From DASZUC01 sp035547775 (GTDB lineage: Bacteria; Patescibacteriota; Saccharimonadia; Saccharimonadales; UBA4665), in assembly GCA_035547775.1 (NCBI GenBank), contig DASZUC010000052.1, positions 1 through 14,497 of the forward strand: 14,497 nt of DNA, in the 5' to 3' direction. Position numbers and translations under genes: made by a program. Below are positions 1 to 6,894 of the stretch, one piece after another (the first letter of the stretch is position 1; each line of letters starts with the position of its first letter). The notes under the pieces were generated by a model, which saw only the letters and a list, made by a program, of their open reading frames with translations, was not told the DNA's origin and ran no database searches.

Positions 1-1
1 G

Positions 2-163
2 GACGCGCCAAGAGCGTGGTGTCAAGCGCTCTTGGAGCACACATTCGGAGCTGAGCTTTCGCAGCTGGGGGGCGCGGCCACTCGTCTGCCTCTGATTCGC
101 GAGGTCTCAAAAAATCTATACCTGTCAATGTTCACTTATACCAGCCCAAAAGCCGTTAAGTAA
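2..163 (+). CDS. C-terminal end of an unrecognised protein, cut by the window edge
   Basis: Frame 2 is open from the first bases to a TAA at 161-163, giving 53 residues (begins DAPRAWCQALLEH, ends SPKAVK). The frame has balanced amino-acid composition with alternating hydrophobic and charged residues, as expected for a real C-terminus, and it stops about 50 bases before the convergent hydrolase gene ends, which fits the tight gene packing here. I do not recognise the family. The body of the gene lies left of the window, so neither start nor function can be judged. It could be a chance open frame, since 53 codons is short. Confidence 0.45.
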   Translation, partial: DAPRAWCQALLEHTFGAELSQLGGAATRLPLIREVSKNLYLSMFTYTSPKAVK

Positions 164-210
164 GGAGATTATACTGCCAGATTAACAGAATAGCAAGAGG
201 TTGGGCGGCA

Positions 211-930
211 CTAGCTTCGCAGTGTTTTTAGGATACAGTCCACCAGAGGTGCACGAGCAGCTTCCGCGAAGTCATGGCTGGCATTTGGGATGACCGTTGC
301 GATAACTGTCGGCAGCTTGCTTAACTGAGTGTAGTCGGTATCGGACAAAACCTGATCATTGCCAGCCGTCACCAGCAACAGCGGCTGTTGGACGGCAAAA
401 TCGTGCAACAAGTGTTCGGCATTTATAGCTTCCATCTCGTCAAATAATGCGCTAGGGATGAGGCTGATGCTGCCATCAGTACGCGGCACATGCCACACAC
501 CCTGCTCGTCACAGAAGCTCCCCTCTTTACCGGTAAAATACGCTCGCGTTTGACCGCCCACGGCTAGAGGTGGTGCTAGAAAACAGACATGAGTGAGATT
601 GGGTGGCGCCACCAGGGCGGCAATCACGCAGCCAATCGAGTGAGCGACCAAGTTGAGCTGTGCGTCTGGTTGGATGTTTTGGAGCCAGGCAAAGACGGCC
701 TGTAAACGGGCTTGCTGATCGGCTATGGTGGTAAAAATAGTGCCGTCGGGGCCGTAATCGTAATAATCGAACAAGATGTAGCCATAATTGACTGGCAAGG
801 CGTTGGCGATGTCTGTAAATAGTCTACGGGCATCACGGCGAACGCCGAAACCATGGCTAAAAATGACCATATTGGGCGCCAGCTGATATTCGATGGTTAG
901 ACCACCATCGAGCTGCAAGTGATTCGCCAT
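211..930 (-). CDS. alpha/beta hydrolase (serine hydrolase fold)
   Basis: The 239-aa protein has the layout of a small single-domain alpha/beta hydrolase. The oxyanion-type HGFG is at residues 26-29, the nucleophile elbow AHSIG puts the serine at 98, GND puts the acid at Asp192, and SHDF puts the histidine at 219. All three members of the triad are thus present in order. There is no signal peptide, so it is probably cytosolic. Substrate is unknown; esterases, thioesterases and acyl-hydrolases share this fold. The ATG at 930 lies 2 bases after the pheT stop, with only a weak GGAT upstream, so it is probably translated by coupling or reinitiation as the last gene of the pheS-pheT operon. No clear terminator is seen beyond its TAG. 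Confidence 0.85.
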   Translation of the reverse strand: MANHLQLDGGLTIEYQLAPNMVIFSHGFGVRRDARRLFTDIANALPVNYGYILFDYYDYGPDGTIFTTIADQQARLQAVFAWLQNIQPDAQLNLVAHSIGCVIAALVAPPNLTHVCFLAPPLAVGGQTRAYFTGKEGSFCDEQGVWHVPRTDGSISLIPSALFDEMEAINAEHLLHDFAVQQPLLLVTAGNDQVLSDTDYTQLSKLPTVIATVIPNASHDFAEAARAPLVDCILKTLRS

Positions 931-932
931 GC

Positions 933-3455
933 TTAGATCCGTTCGGCGTTGAGCTGTTGTTTCAACTCAGCAGCCATAGCATCGAGTACATGGCCGACTT
1001 CTTTGTCGGTCAGCGTACGGTTCAAACCAGTAATGGTCACGCGGAAGCTGAAGTGTTTGTGGGCTTCATCGTCTTTGGCCTGATACACGCCTAGTGGCTC
1101 AAGAGCGATATGAGTATCTTCCAGAGTGTGAGCACCAAGGGCCTTATCAACGGCGGTGGCCACTTGCAAGTAAGTCTGTTCGGCGCTGACCTTCAAGGTA
1201 AGATCTTGCTTGACCCCCGGGAAACGGAGCAATGGCAGGTAGCCAGGTTGTGGCAGATGCAACAGGCTTAGGTGTACTTCAAATCCGGCAGCATACTTCG
1301 GTAGTTTCAAGGCACGCTGCACGCTGGCTTTAAACTCACCAATCACGCCCCAAACAACGTCATCACGAATGATGAGTGCTGAACGCTGCGGTTCATATGG
1401 TGCCGTTAATTGTCGACCCCATTCATCGCTCTTAAAGTCAAAGTCTGCCATTGGTACCAACTCGTCAATCAGCTCGTTGCTGAGCTGTTCGAGATATTTG
1501 CGCGCCTGATAATACGCAGCGCCCTGCGGTCGTTGCTTGTCGCTACTGGCAACAATCAGCGCTAAATGATCGTCTTCATTGGGCACTTCTGGCTCGGTTT
1601 CATCCCACTCGTCAACATAGTGAACCTTGCCGAGCTCAAACAGGGCAAATTGATCATAACCAGCCTTAAGGTTAGGGTGAACGGCCGCGAGCAAGCTGGG
1701 GGTTAAACCAAGGCGATAATATTCCAGATCGGGGCTGAGGGCGTTACTTAGGCCAAAGGCATGTTGGCGATTTTGGCCCACCTTATCCAGTAGTTCACCG
1801 TGTACAAAGCTGTAGGTCAAGACTTCGGTGGCGCCGTTACGGGCGAGTCGCGTTCGGAGGGCTTGCTTGCGCTCAAAGAGCTCATCTTTGGTGGCTGGTT
1901 TCACGTCACGACGTGGCAGAATTTGCGGTAACTGGTCGTAACCCAGCAAACGGCCTACTTCTTCAACCACATCTTCGCGCAACTCAATGTCGGTACGCCA
2001 AAATGGCGAGTGAACAGTCAATTCATCCCCGCTCACCTCAACTCGGCACTCAACGTTCTGGAGTAACATTTGCATGTCGGTAGCACTGAGCGTGAGGCCC
2101 AAGCGAGTGTTAATAAACTCAGCGGAGACGGTGACAGGCGGATGCACCGATCCACGCTCGCGAGCAGCGGGGTTGAGGTGATTGTCATCAATAATTTGGC
2201 CAGCCAACCCTGCACCGGCCAACTCGCCCATGGCGTCGGCGGTTTTCAGCAGTACGGGCAAGGTTTGCAACGGACTTTGCCCCTTGGTGAAGCGCGTTAC
2301 AGCTTCGGTAAATAGGCCATGCGCCATACTAGTGCGGCGGATCGAATACATATCAAAAGTGGCGGCTTCAAGGATGATGTTGGTAGTGCCACTATCAACT
2401 TCAGTTTCGCTACCACCCATCACCCCACCAACGCCAATCAGTTGCTTGTCGGTGGCAATCATAATAGCTTCAGCTCGAGGCTCAATTTCTTTACCGTTCA
2501 GTAGTTTAATCTTCTCGCCCGGTTTTGGATGACGTGCTACTAATGTGGCCTCGTCACCACTCAGGGCTTTAACCTTGTCGTAATCGTAAGCATGCAGGGG
2601 CTGACCAGTCACCAGCATGTAGAAGTTGGTGAGGTCGACGATATTGTTGATTGATTTAACACCAACTTTGGCCAGGGCAACTTGCAGCCAAGTAGGGCTA
2701 GGCTGGATGGCAACATTATTCATTGCCACAGCCGTAAAGCGCGGCACCAAGGCTGGCACTTCGTTCTCGACCCGTAATGACAATTGCTCACTAGCCACTG
2801 CCGGTAGCGACGGTTTGGCAGTATACCAGTCAGGGCTGGTGAATGTATGGCCAGTAATACCGGCAATCTCGCGGGCCACACCTAAGGCACCGAAGCAGTC
2901 CGGTCGATGGGTAAACATCTTGTTTTCAATGTCGATAATGGAATCGTCTAGTTTGTAAACATCAGCCAATGGCGTGCCGGGTGCCACATCTTTATCGACC
3001 GCCAAAATACCTTCGTGACTATCGCCCAAAGCTAGTTCGCGCGAACTAGCCAACATGCCGTTGCTCTTCGTGCCGCGGAGCTCCCGAGCTTCAAGCACAA
3101 ACGGCTCATCAGTATCAACGCTATCGGGCACAGTCACGCCGGGCGCCAACCAAGCGGCCAGCATGCCAGCCTGCACATTGGGCGCGCCACAGACGACTTG
3201 CACCAGACCATCATCACCACGCTCGACGTCTTTGACCACACCGCCATCGTCCACGCGGCAGACATGCAAATGATCAGAGCCCTCCAGATCGTTACACTCG
3301 ACCACTTTGACCACAACGACGCCGTGGTAGCGTTTGCTAAGATCAGTTACTTCTTCCACTGCCCCCAACTGGGCACCAATTTTTTCCACCAACTCGTCGA
3401 CTGACGGCAAATCAAAATTCAAAAACTGCTTCAGCCAATTTACGGAGACTTTCAT
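933..3455 (-). CDS. pheT: phenylalanine-tRNA ligase beta subunit
   Basis: The 840-aa protein is the large subunit of heterotetrameric PheRS, which charges tRNA-Phe in the cytosol. In order it shows the N-terminal MKVSVNWLKQF start typical of PheT, an OB-fold tRNA-binding domain (about 45-150), an HRPDC motif near 185, the B3/B4 editing region containing NNIVDLTN and GQPLHAYD (about 270-292), a B5 domain (about 440-510), a catalytic-like core, and a ferredoxin-fold anticodon-binding domain at the C-terminus (about 742-840). A longer open frame begins at 3524, but the start at 3455 is preferred. It matches the family N-terminus, has a GAGGGGG ribosome-binding run just upstream, and overlaps the ASCH gene stop as ATGA. 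Length is near the usual value for bacterial PheT. Confidence 0.97.
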   Translation of the reverse strand: MKVSVNWLKQFLNFDLPSVDELVEKIGAQLGAVEEVTDLSKRYHGVVVVKVVECNDLEGSDHLHVCRVDDGGVVKDVERGDDGLVQVVCGAPNVQAGMLAAWLAPGVTVPDSVDTDEPFVLEARELRGTKSNGMLASSRELALGDSHEGILAVDKDVAPGTPLADVYKLDDSIIDIENKMFTHRPDCFGALGVAREIAGITGHTFTSPDWYTAKPSLPAVASEQLSLRVENEVPALVPRFTAVAMNNVAIQPSPTWLQVALAKVGVKSINNIVDLTNFYMLVTGQPLHAYDYDKVKALSGDEATLVARHPKPGEKIKLLNGKEIEPRAEAIMIATDKQLIGVGGVMGGSETEVDSGTTNIILEAATFDMYSIRRTSMAHGLFTEAVTRFTKGQSPLQTLPVLLKTADAMGELAGAGLAGQIIDDNHLNPAARERGSVHPPVTVSAEFINTRLGLTLSATDMQMLLQNVECRVEVSGDELTVHSPFWRTDIELREDVVEEVGRLLGYDQLPQILPRRDVKPATKDELFERKQALRTRLARNGATEVLTYSFVHGELLDKVGQNRQHAFGLSNALSPDLEYYRLGLTPSLLAAVHPNLKAGYDQFALFELGKVHYVDEWDETEPEVPNEDDHLALIVASSDKQRPQGAAYYQARKYLEQLSNELIDELVPMADFDFKSDEWGRQLTAPYEPQRSALIIRDDVVWGVIGEFKASVQRALKLPKYAAGFEVHLSLLHLPQPGYLPLLRFPGVKQDLTLKVSAEQTYLQVATAVDKALGAHTLEDTHIALEPLGVYQAKDDEAHKHFSFRVTITGLNRTLTDKEVGHVLDAMAAELKQQLNAERI

Positions 3456-3736
3456 GCCGCCCCCTCTTCTGGGAGTAGAGAGATAACCTGATAACCATAT
3501 TTTTCTATAGCTTCTGTTGGCCAAAAATCAATATCCTTGGTGCGCACTACTGTACCAACTTTCTTACGCAGAACCCGACCAGTTGGCTCACGAGTATCAT
3601 CGGCAATATCAACGAGTTCTAAAATATCACCCGGTGCACAGTCCCAATCTGCCAAGCGTACTTCATACGTCTTTTCGCCAGATACAATCTTGTCGAAATA
3701 ACGAGAATAGACCTTCTTGCTTATGACAGTACTCAT
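3452..3736 (-). CDS. ASCH-domain (PUA-like) protein between pheS and pheT
   Basis: This is a 94-aa single-domain protein. The ASCH signature is visible at residues 19-27 (SGEKTYEVR, the G-x-K-x-x-E-x-R pattern), followed by a GDIL turn at 36-39 and a C-terminal beta strand (YGYQVISLL). ASCH domains share the PUA-like fold and are thought to bind RNA or modified nucleosides. E. coli YqfB, an N4-acetylcytidine amidohydrolase, has KTxT where this protein has KTYE, so the same activity should not be assumed. The gene overlaps pheS by 4 bases (ATGA) and pheT by 4 bases (ATGA). A GAGG run 8 bases before its ATG supports the start. Co-translation with both PheRS subunits suggests a role tied to tRNA or translation, which is inference. 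Confidence 0.85.
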   Translation of the reverse strand: MSTVISKKVYSRYFDKIVSGEKTYEVRLADWDCAPGDILELVDIADDTREPTGRVLRKKVGTVVRTKDIDFWPTEAIEKYGYQVISLLPEEGAA

Positions 3737-4779
3737 GAAAATTGCCTCAAAAAGTCTAAACGAGCGCTTTCAAAATGACGTACATCATCAATGCCGTATT
3801 TCATCATAACTAAACGATCCAGACCACAGCCCCAAGCAAAGCCGGTGTAAATTTCGGCATCGATGCCGGCGGCCCGCAGCACATTGGGGTGGATCATGCC
3901 ACAGCCCAACAGTTCAATCCAGCCAGTTTGACTACAGACCGAGCAGCCCTGCTTGTCGCAAAACGGGCAAGAAATGGCAAACTCGAAACTTGGCTCAGTA
4001 AACGGAAAGTAGAACGGCTGGGTTTTGACATCTAACTCCTTGCCATAGTAGGCCTGGAGGAAAGTCTTAAGCGTGGCGATCAACATACCAGCATGCACAC
4101 CCTTATCGACGTAGACGCCTTCCAACTGGTAGAACGTGTGCTCGTGACGAGCATCTAAGTCTTCGTTGCGGAAAACACGGCCCGGTATTAAAACGGCAAT
4201 TGGTTCACCTTTTTTCAGATTGTCGCCGTATTTTTGCAGCACCCGGTTTTGCATGGTCGAAGTGTGCGCCGGAGCAATAAACTGCTTGCCGCCCTTATTG
4301 GTTTGGTGAGTCATAAAAGTATCATAATCGTCACGGGCTGGGTGCCCTTCGGGAAAGTTCAGAGCCTCAAACATGTGATAATCGTCATCGATTTCGCGGG
4401 ACTCAATAGCCGTAAAGCCCATGCGGTAAAAGGTGTCGAGCACGGTGGCCAACTCGGTCATCAGCGGATGCTGGCTGCCTTGCTCGCCTGGCAAGAGTTC
4501 AGGCGCTGCGGCATTCACGTCAAACGGTGCCGTAATGTCCAGCGGTGGCAGCTGCTCACTAACGTCTTGCGCAGCCTGCACGAGAGCAGTCAGCTCTTGG
4601 CGCAACGCATTCATTTCTTGGCCAAAGCCGGCTCGCTGTTCGGGTGGTAGGGTTTTGAGCTCGTCAAATAAAGCTTTCAGCTCAACGGCGCGCAAAATCT
4701 CGGCTTTATTATCGAGTTCGGCCAGCCGTTTTTTGAGCGTTGCGGCAGCCGCAGCAATCTGAGGATTTTGGTACGCCAT
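3733..4779 (-). CDS. pheS: phenylalanine-tRNA ligase alpha subunit
   Basis: The 348-aa catalytic subunit of PheRS. Residues 1-90 form the expected N-terminal coiled coil. The class II core carries the HTS of the Phe site at 172-174, motif 2 around GRVFRNEDLDARHEHTFYQ (200-218), FTEPSFEF (260-267) and motif 3 GFAWGCGLDRL (313-323). A four-cysteine knuckle (Cys271, 274, 279, 282) sits between FTEPSFEF and the GCGMIHPNVLR segment, a variant I recall from some bacterial PheS sequences and absent from E. coli PheS. In motif 3 a Trp stands where E. coli has Phe next to the substrate-gating Ala. The gene precedes the ASCH gene with an ATGA overlap. No Shine-Dalgarno run precedes the ATG; a promoter-like element sits 11-16 bases upstream. 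Confidence 0.97.
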   Translation of the reverse strand: MAYQNPQIAAAAATLKKRLAELDNKAEILRAVELKALFDELKTLPPEQRAGFGQEMNALRQELTALVQAAQDVSEQLPPLDITAPFDVNAAAPELLPGEQGSQHPLMTELATVLDTFYRMGFTAIESREIDDDYHMFEALNFPEGHPARDDYDTFMTHQTNKGGKQFIAPAHTSTMQNRVLQKYGDNLKKGEPIAVLIPGRVFRNEDLDARHEHTFYQLEGVYVDKGVHAGMLIATLKTFLQAYYGKELDVKTQPFYFPFTEPSFEFAISCPFCDKQGCSVCSQTGWIELLGCGMIHPNVLRAAGIDAEIYTGFAWGCGLDRLVMMKYGIDDVRHFESARLDFLRQFS

Positions 4780-4789
4780 ATTAAAAGTC

Positions 4790-4795
4790 AGTATA
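4790..4795 (-). promoter_or_regulatory. candidate -10 element for pheS
   Basis: On the minus strand TATACT is followed by 10 bases and the pheS ATG, predicting a transcript with only about a 4-base leader. The region is AT-rich and pheS lacks a ribosome-binding run, which fits. The -35 region (TTTTCG with 17-bp spacing) is weak, so pheS may also be read from the upstream 110-aa gene. Confidence 0.4.
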
Positions 4796-4823
4796 ACCTA
4801 TTTATACAGAGACGAAAACGCGG

Positions 4824-5156
4824 TTACTCGGCCGTGGCGGCCAGCAGTTCGGGGAAAATTCGAAAACGTAAGCATTGTTTGTCGCTGCCATCATCGTTTT
4901 CCACCCAATATGGTTCTTCGTCGAGGCCAATCGGCGCCAAACTGGCATACGGATGATTAAAGGGTAACGGCACGTCTGGCAGGAGCACAACTTTATCGAC
5001 AGCGGTGGCCGGTCCTGTCACGACCGTACCGTAGAAAACCAATTTCGGGTCAATTACCCATACCGAATCACTGTAAAATTGCTGCAGCTGAACTTTCACC
5101 CGCTCGCCATGATTAAATGCATAAAAAGCTTCACCGTTGTCTGTTTGTGTTCCCAT
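4824..5156 (-). CDS. uncharacterised 110-aa protein upstream of pheS
   Basis: I do not recognise this family. The protein is soluble-looking with no membrane segment. It is rich in aromatic and acidic residues, and its strand-like segments (for example VKVQLQQFYSDSVWVIDP and KLVFYGTVVTG) suggest a small beta-rich fold. A short stretch (residues 75-94) contains EEPYWVENDDGSDKQCLRF, which reads as part of a beta barrel or OB/SH3-like domain, but this is a guess. The ATG at 5156 is supported by GAGGG about 6 bases upstream. It lies 44 bases before pheS on the same strand and could be cotranscribed with it. No convincing -10/-35 pair was found upstream; TTGACT near 5188 has only a poor partner. 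Confidence 0.7.
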   Translation of the reverse strand: MGTQTDNGEAFYAFNHGERVKVQLQQFYSDSVWVIDPKLVFYGTVVTGPATAVDKVVLLPDVPLPFNHPYASLAPIGLDEEPYWVENDDGSDKQCLRFRIFPELLAATAE

Positions 5157-5221
5157 AGCTTGCCCTCATTTACGCACAGGCTAGCGCCAAAGTCAAAGAT
5201 TTCACTATGCACGCCCGCCCA

Positions 5222-5258
5222 TTGGAATAATTGCTAAATATATGGTATTGTTTGGCCT
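5222..5258 (+). promoter_or_regulatory. extended -10 promoter for the small membrane-protein pair
   Basis: TTGGAA at 5222-5227 is separated by 18 bp from TATTGT at 5246-5251. The -10 is preceded by TG one base upstream (TGGTATTGT), the extended -10 signature. The predicted start is near 5258, giving a leader of about 60 nt before the ATG at 5318. In that leader CTCAA (5268-5272) can pair with TTGAG (5279-5283), flanked by GACT and AGTC, a weak hairpin. Confidence 0.5.
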
Positions 5259-5317
5259 AGACTTTCCTCAAAATGGGTTGAGAGTCGCAACTTTCCATCG
5301 ACAGAGCGGGAGAAATC

Positions 5318-5476
5318 ATGCTAACACTGTTGTTCGAGATGGGGTTGGTGTGCGTCGCTTACGTGCTCATTGCTGTGGCCATCATTGCAGCGGTGATCTA
5401 CGCGATCGCCTGTGGCTATCGTCGCCTCGGGCAGCAGACCGTGCTTCCGATGAACCTCACTCAGACCAAAAAGTAG
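5318..5476 (+). CDS. 52-aa single-pass membrane microprotein
   Basis: A 52-codon frame runs from ATG 5318 to TAG 5474. Residues 3-31 (LTLLFEMGLVCVAYVLIAVA and the AIIAAVIYAIA that follows) form one strongly hydrophobic helix. After it comes a short polar tail beginning CGYRRLGQQ and ending in Lys-Lys, so an N-out/C-in topology is likely. A GGGAG ribosome-binding run lies 5 bases upstream of the ATG. It is followed after 7 bases by the next membrane-protein gene, with a shared promoter upstream and a terminator after the pair. No family is recognised. It is below the usual length cut-off of gene callers, so it is easily missed. Coding is supported by the spacing, the two consecutive ribosome-binding sites and the clear transmembrane composition. 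Confidence 0.7.
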   Translation: MLTLLFEMGLVCVAYVLIAVAIIAAVIYAIACGYRRLGQQTVLPMNLTQTKK

Positions 5477-5483
5477 GTGAATC

Positions 5484-5732
5484 ATGCTGCACTTCTTGGT
5501 GTACTGGCTGATCTTTGTATTTGAGCTCTACCTCATCGCTGGCTGCATCTGCGACTTCATGTACCTCTTCAACAGGGGCTTTACTAAGACGCTACCGCGC
5601 TGGCCGCGACCAAATCACGAAATCCGCTGGCGCATCTATGAGCTGGGCATCTTTTTTTACTTGATGGTAGCCTGGCTGCCACATCTGCTGATCGTACGGC
5701 GACGTCGCTTGCGGCAGCAAACTCAGCACTAA
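5484..5732 (+). CDS. 82-aa two-pass membrane protein, second gene of the pair
   Basis: The 82-aa protein has two hydrophobic helices, residues 2-31 (from LHFLVYWLIFVFELYLIAG through the Cys-Ile-Cys and FMYLF segment) and about 52-71 (IYELGIFFYLMVAWLPHLLI). A basic/aromatic loop (RGFTKTLPRWPRPNHEIRWR) joins them and the tail is very basic (RRRRLRQQ), so both ends may face the cytoplasm. AGGTGA, 3-8 bases before the ATG, overlaps the end of the 52-aa gene and serves as its ribosome-binding site. The tandem arrangement suggests that the two products work together, perhaps as a membrane complex. There are no recognisable motifs and I assign no function. A hairpin terminator follows at 5768. Confidence 0.75.
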   Translation: MLHFLVYWLIFVFELYLIAGCICDFMYLFNRGFTKTLPRWPRPNHEIRWRIYELGIFFYLMVAWLPHLLIVRRRRLRQQTQH

Positions 5733-5767
5733 GCAACAACCGAAGGGGGCCAGGCAACGATGACCTG

Positions 5768-5812
5768 AAGCAGTGCTCGGACATATCCGATACCACTGCT
5801 TTTGCCCCTCTT
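5768..5812 (+). terminator. intrinsic terminator-like hairpin after the small membrane genes
   Basis: AAGCAGTG (5768-5775) pairs perfectly with CACTGCTT (5794-5801). Inside it, CGGA (5778-5781) pairs with TCCG (5786-5789) around a CATA loop. The stem runs into TTTGCCCCTCTTT, an interrupted U-rich tail. An outer GGGGGC/GCCCCT pairing with bases near 5745 is also possible. This 151-base gap (5733-5883) otherwise holds only the yajQ promoter. Confidence 0.6.
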
Positions 5813-5871
5813 TCCTCCACTCTGTCGATACCCTACCTACTGGCTTGAATGTTTCGAGCCCGCAGGCACGG

Positions 5872-5884
5872 TATAATCAATATA
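5872..5884 (+). promoter_or_regulatory. yajQ -10 element, predicted leaderless start
   Basis: A perfect TATAAT (5872-5877) is followed by exactly 6 bases and the ATG at 5884, so transcription should begin at or next to the A of the start codon. The -35 is poor: TTGAAT at 5845-5850 is 21 bp away. No ribosome-binding run is present. Confidence 0.6.
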
Positions 5885-6381
5885 TGGCCCAATTTTCATT
5901 TGATATTGTGAGTGATTACGACAAAGCCGAACTCAACAACGTGTTCGACCAGGTGCAACGTGAATTGCAGAATCGGTATGACTTTAAAAACACGCCGGCT
6001 GCCGTAGAATGGCTGAATGGCGATAAAACCGGTCTGAAAATCATTGGCAACAGCGACTGGCAAATTGACACCATCATCGATATTGTGCGCAAAAAACTGG
6101 CTGCCCGTGGCCAAAGCCAAAAATTACTCGATACGTCAGCGCCCCTCGCCGAAAGTAACTTGCGCGTTACCCAAGAAGTGCCTTTCCAGCAGGGCTTAGA
6201 TCAAGCCAAAGCCAAACAAATTACCAGCTTACTGCGTGAGAAGTTTCCTAAAGTGAAAACTCAGATTCAAGGCGAGATGGTGCGCGCCAACTCTGCTAGC
6301 AAAGACGAATTACAAGCCGTCATGCAAGCGTTGCGAACTGCAGACTTTGATTTTCCGCTGAATTTTACAAATTATCGCTAA
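5884..6381 (+). CDS. yajQ: YajQ family nucleotide-binding protein
   Basis: The 165-aa protein begins MAQFSFDIVSDYDKAELNN, the characteristic YajQ N-terminus, and continues with the conserved pattern of two ferredoxin-like subdomains, including YDFKNT (34-39), a KLLD segment (about 84-87) and a C-terminal DFDFPLNFTNYR. Length matches the family (about 160-165 aa). YajQ proteins bind nucleotides (cyclic-di-GMP in Xanthomonas) and have been linked to RNA; the role in this organism is unknown. The open frame extends upstream to 5773, but that start lies inside the terminator hairpin and the added residues are not family-like. The ATG at 5884 also sits exactly 6 bases after a perfect TATAAT. Its stop overlaps the convergent gene by 3 bases. 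Confidence 0.93.
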   Translation: MAQFSFDIVSDYDKAELNNVFDQVQRELQNRYDFKNTPAAVEWLNGDKTGLKIIGNSDWQIDTIIDIVRKKLAARGQSQKLLDTSAPLAESNLRVTQEVPFQQGLDQAKAKQITSLLREKFPKVKTQIQGEMVRANSASKDELQAVMQALRTADFDFPLNFTNYR

Positions 6382-6854
6382 CGAGCTGTTTCAAGTTCGG
6401 GCAACTCACCGGCCACGTACAACTCTCGGGCCAATGGTGTCAGCTCGTAATGCTCAGTTCTGAGCGGCTGTTCGGCCGTGCAATCCAACTCTGTCGCCAG
6501 GTGAGCAAACGCCCAATCACCTAGTGCAGCCTTACCAAGACCAGACATGGTACGTAGCAATTTACGACGAGTTAGCTCCTCGGGTTCGTTGGGAGTGGTC
6601 ATGCCAGCCAGTAAATCTTCGGGGTCAACACAAACCCGCTCTACTAATTGGCGCATCACCGATACTTTTGCCGAACGATAATAATCACCAGGGTTACGGA
6701 ACGAATCGAGAGCTTCTTTGGCGCTTTTGGCTCGCGGTCGACCACTGTTAATGCTCGACGCCAACCAACCGGCACCAGCGGCAACAACCACTAAACCACT
6801 CACCACTGCCAGTGGCTTGCGATATGATCGTTCTTCGCCTAATTCCTTGCCCAT
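6378..6854 (-). CDS. uncharacterised membrane-anchored 158-aa protein
   Basis: The family is not recognised. Residues 14-34 (KPLAVVSGLVVVAAGAGWLAS) form one N-terminal membrane helix preceded by basic residues. The remaining 120 residues are soluble and mostly helical, with a basic patch (RRKLLRT, about 96-102) and a late segment YELTPLARELYVAGELPEL that resembles the final strand of a winged helix without being convincing. The soluble part therefore either faces the cytoplasm as an anchored domain or lies outside the membrane; the charge pattern (arginines after the helix) favours the cytoplasm. It is convergent with yajQ, overlapping by 3 bases, and divergent from the GH63-like gene with a 39-base gap. 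The start at 6854 is supported by a promoter just upstream. Confidence 0.65.
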   Translation of the reverse strand: MGKELGEERSYRKPLAVVSGLVVVAAGAGWLASSINSGRPRAKSAKEALDSFRNPGDYYRSAKVSVMRQLVERVCVDPEDLLAGMTTPNEPEELTRRKLLRTMSGLGKAALGDWAFAHLATELDCTAEQPLRTEHYELTPLARELYVAGELPELETAR

Positions 6855-6865
6855 AAAGTAGCCCT

Positions 6866-6894
6866 ACTATACTCCTCGTGAGCTCAACGATCAA
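6866..6894. promoter_or_regulatory. divergent promoters with overlapping -10 elements
   Basis: On the minus strand TTGATC (6889-6894) is 17 bp from TATAGT (6866-6871), predicting a start near 6859, 5 bases before the ATG of the 158-aa gene. On the plus strand TATACT (6868-6873) overlaps the same bases and would start near 6880, 14 bases before the glycosidase ATG at 6894. Both hexamers come from the symmetric ACTATACT. The plus-strand -35 is poor, so the minus promoter is the better supported. Confidence 0.45.

Noticed and set aside
164..210. Terminator between the left-edge gene and the hydrolase gene
   Set aside because: Only a 4-base TGCC/GGCA pairing is visible, with no U tract.
3456..3524. 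Longer pheT reading frame starting at 3524
   Set aside because: The added 23 residues overlap the ASCH gene in another frame and do not match PheT N-termini. The Met at 3455 has a ribosome-binding run and forms ATGA with the ASCH stop.
5157..5221. Promoter for the 110-aa gene (TTGACT with GTAAAT)
   Set aside because: The -10 is poor, and its predicted start would cut into the ribosome-binding site, so I do not report it as a feature.
5773..5883. Longer yajQ frame starting at 5773
   Set aside because: It begins inside the terminator hairpin, and the family N-terminus begins at 5884, exactly 6 bases after TATAAT.
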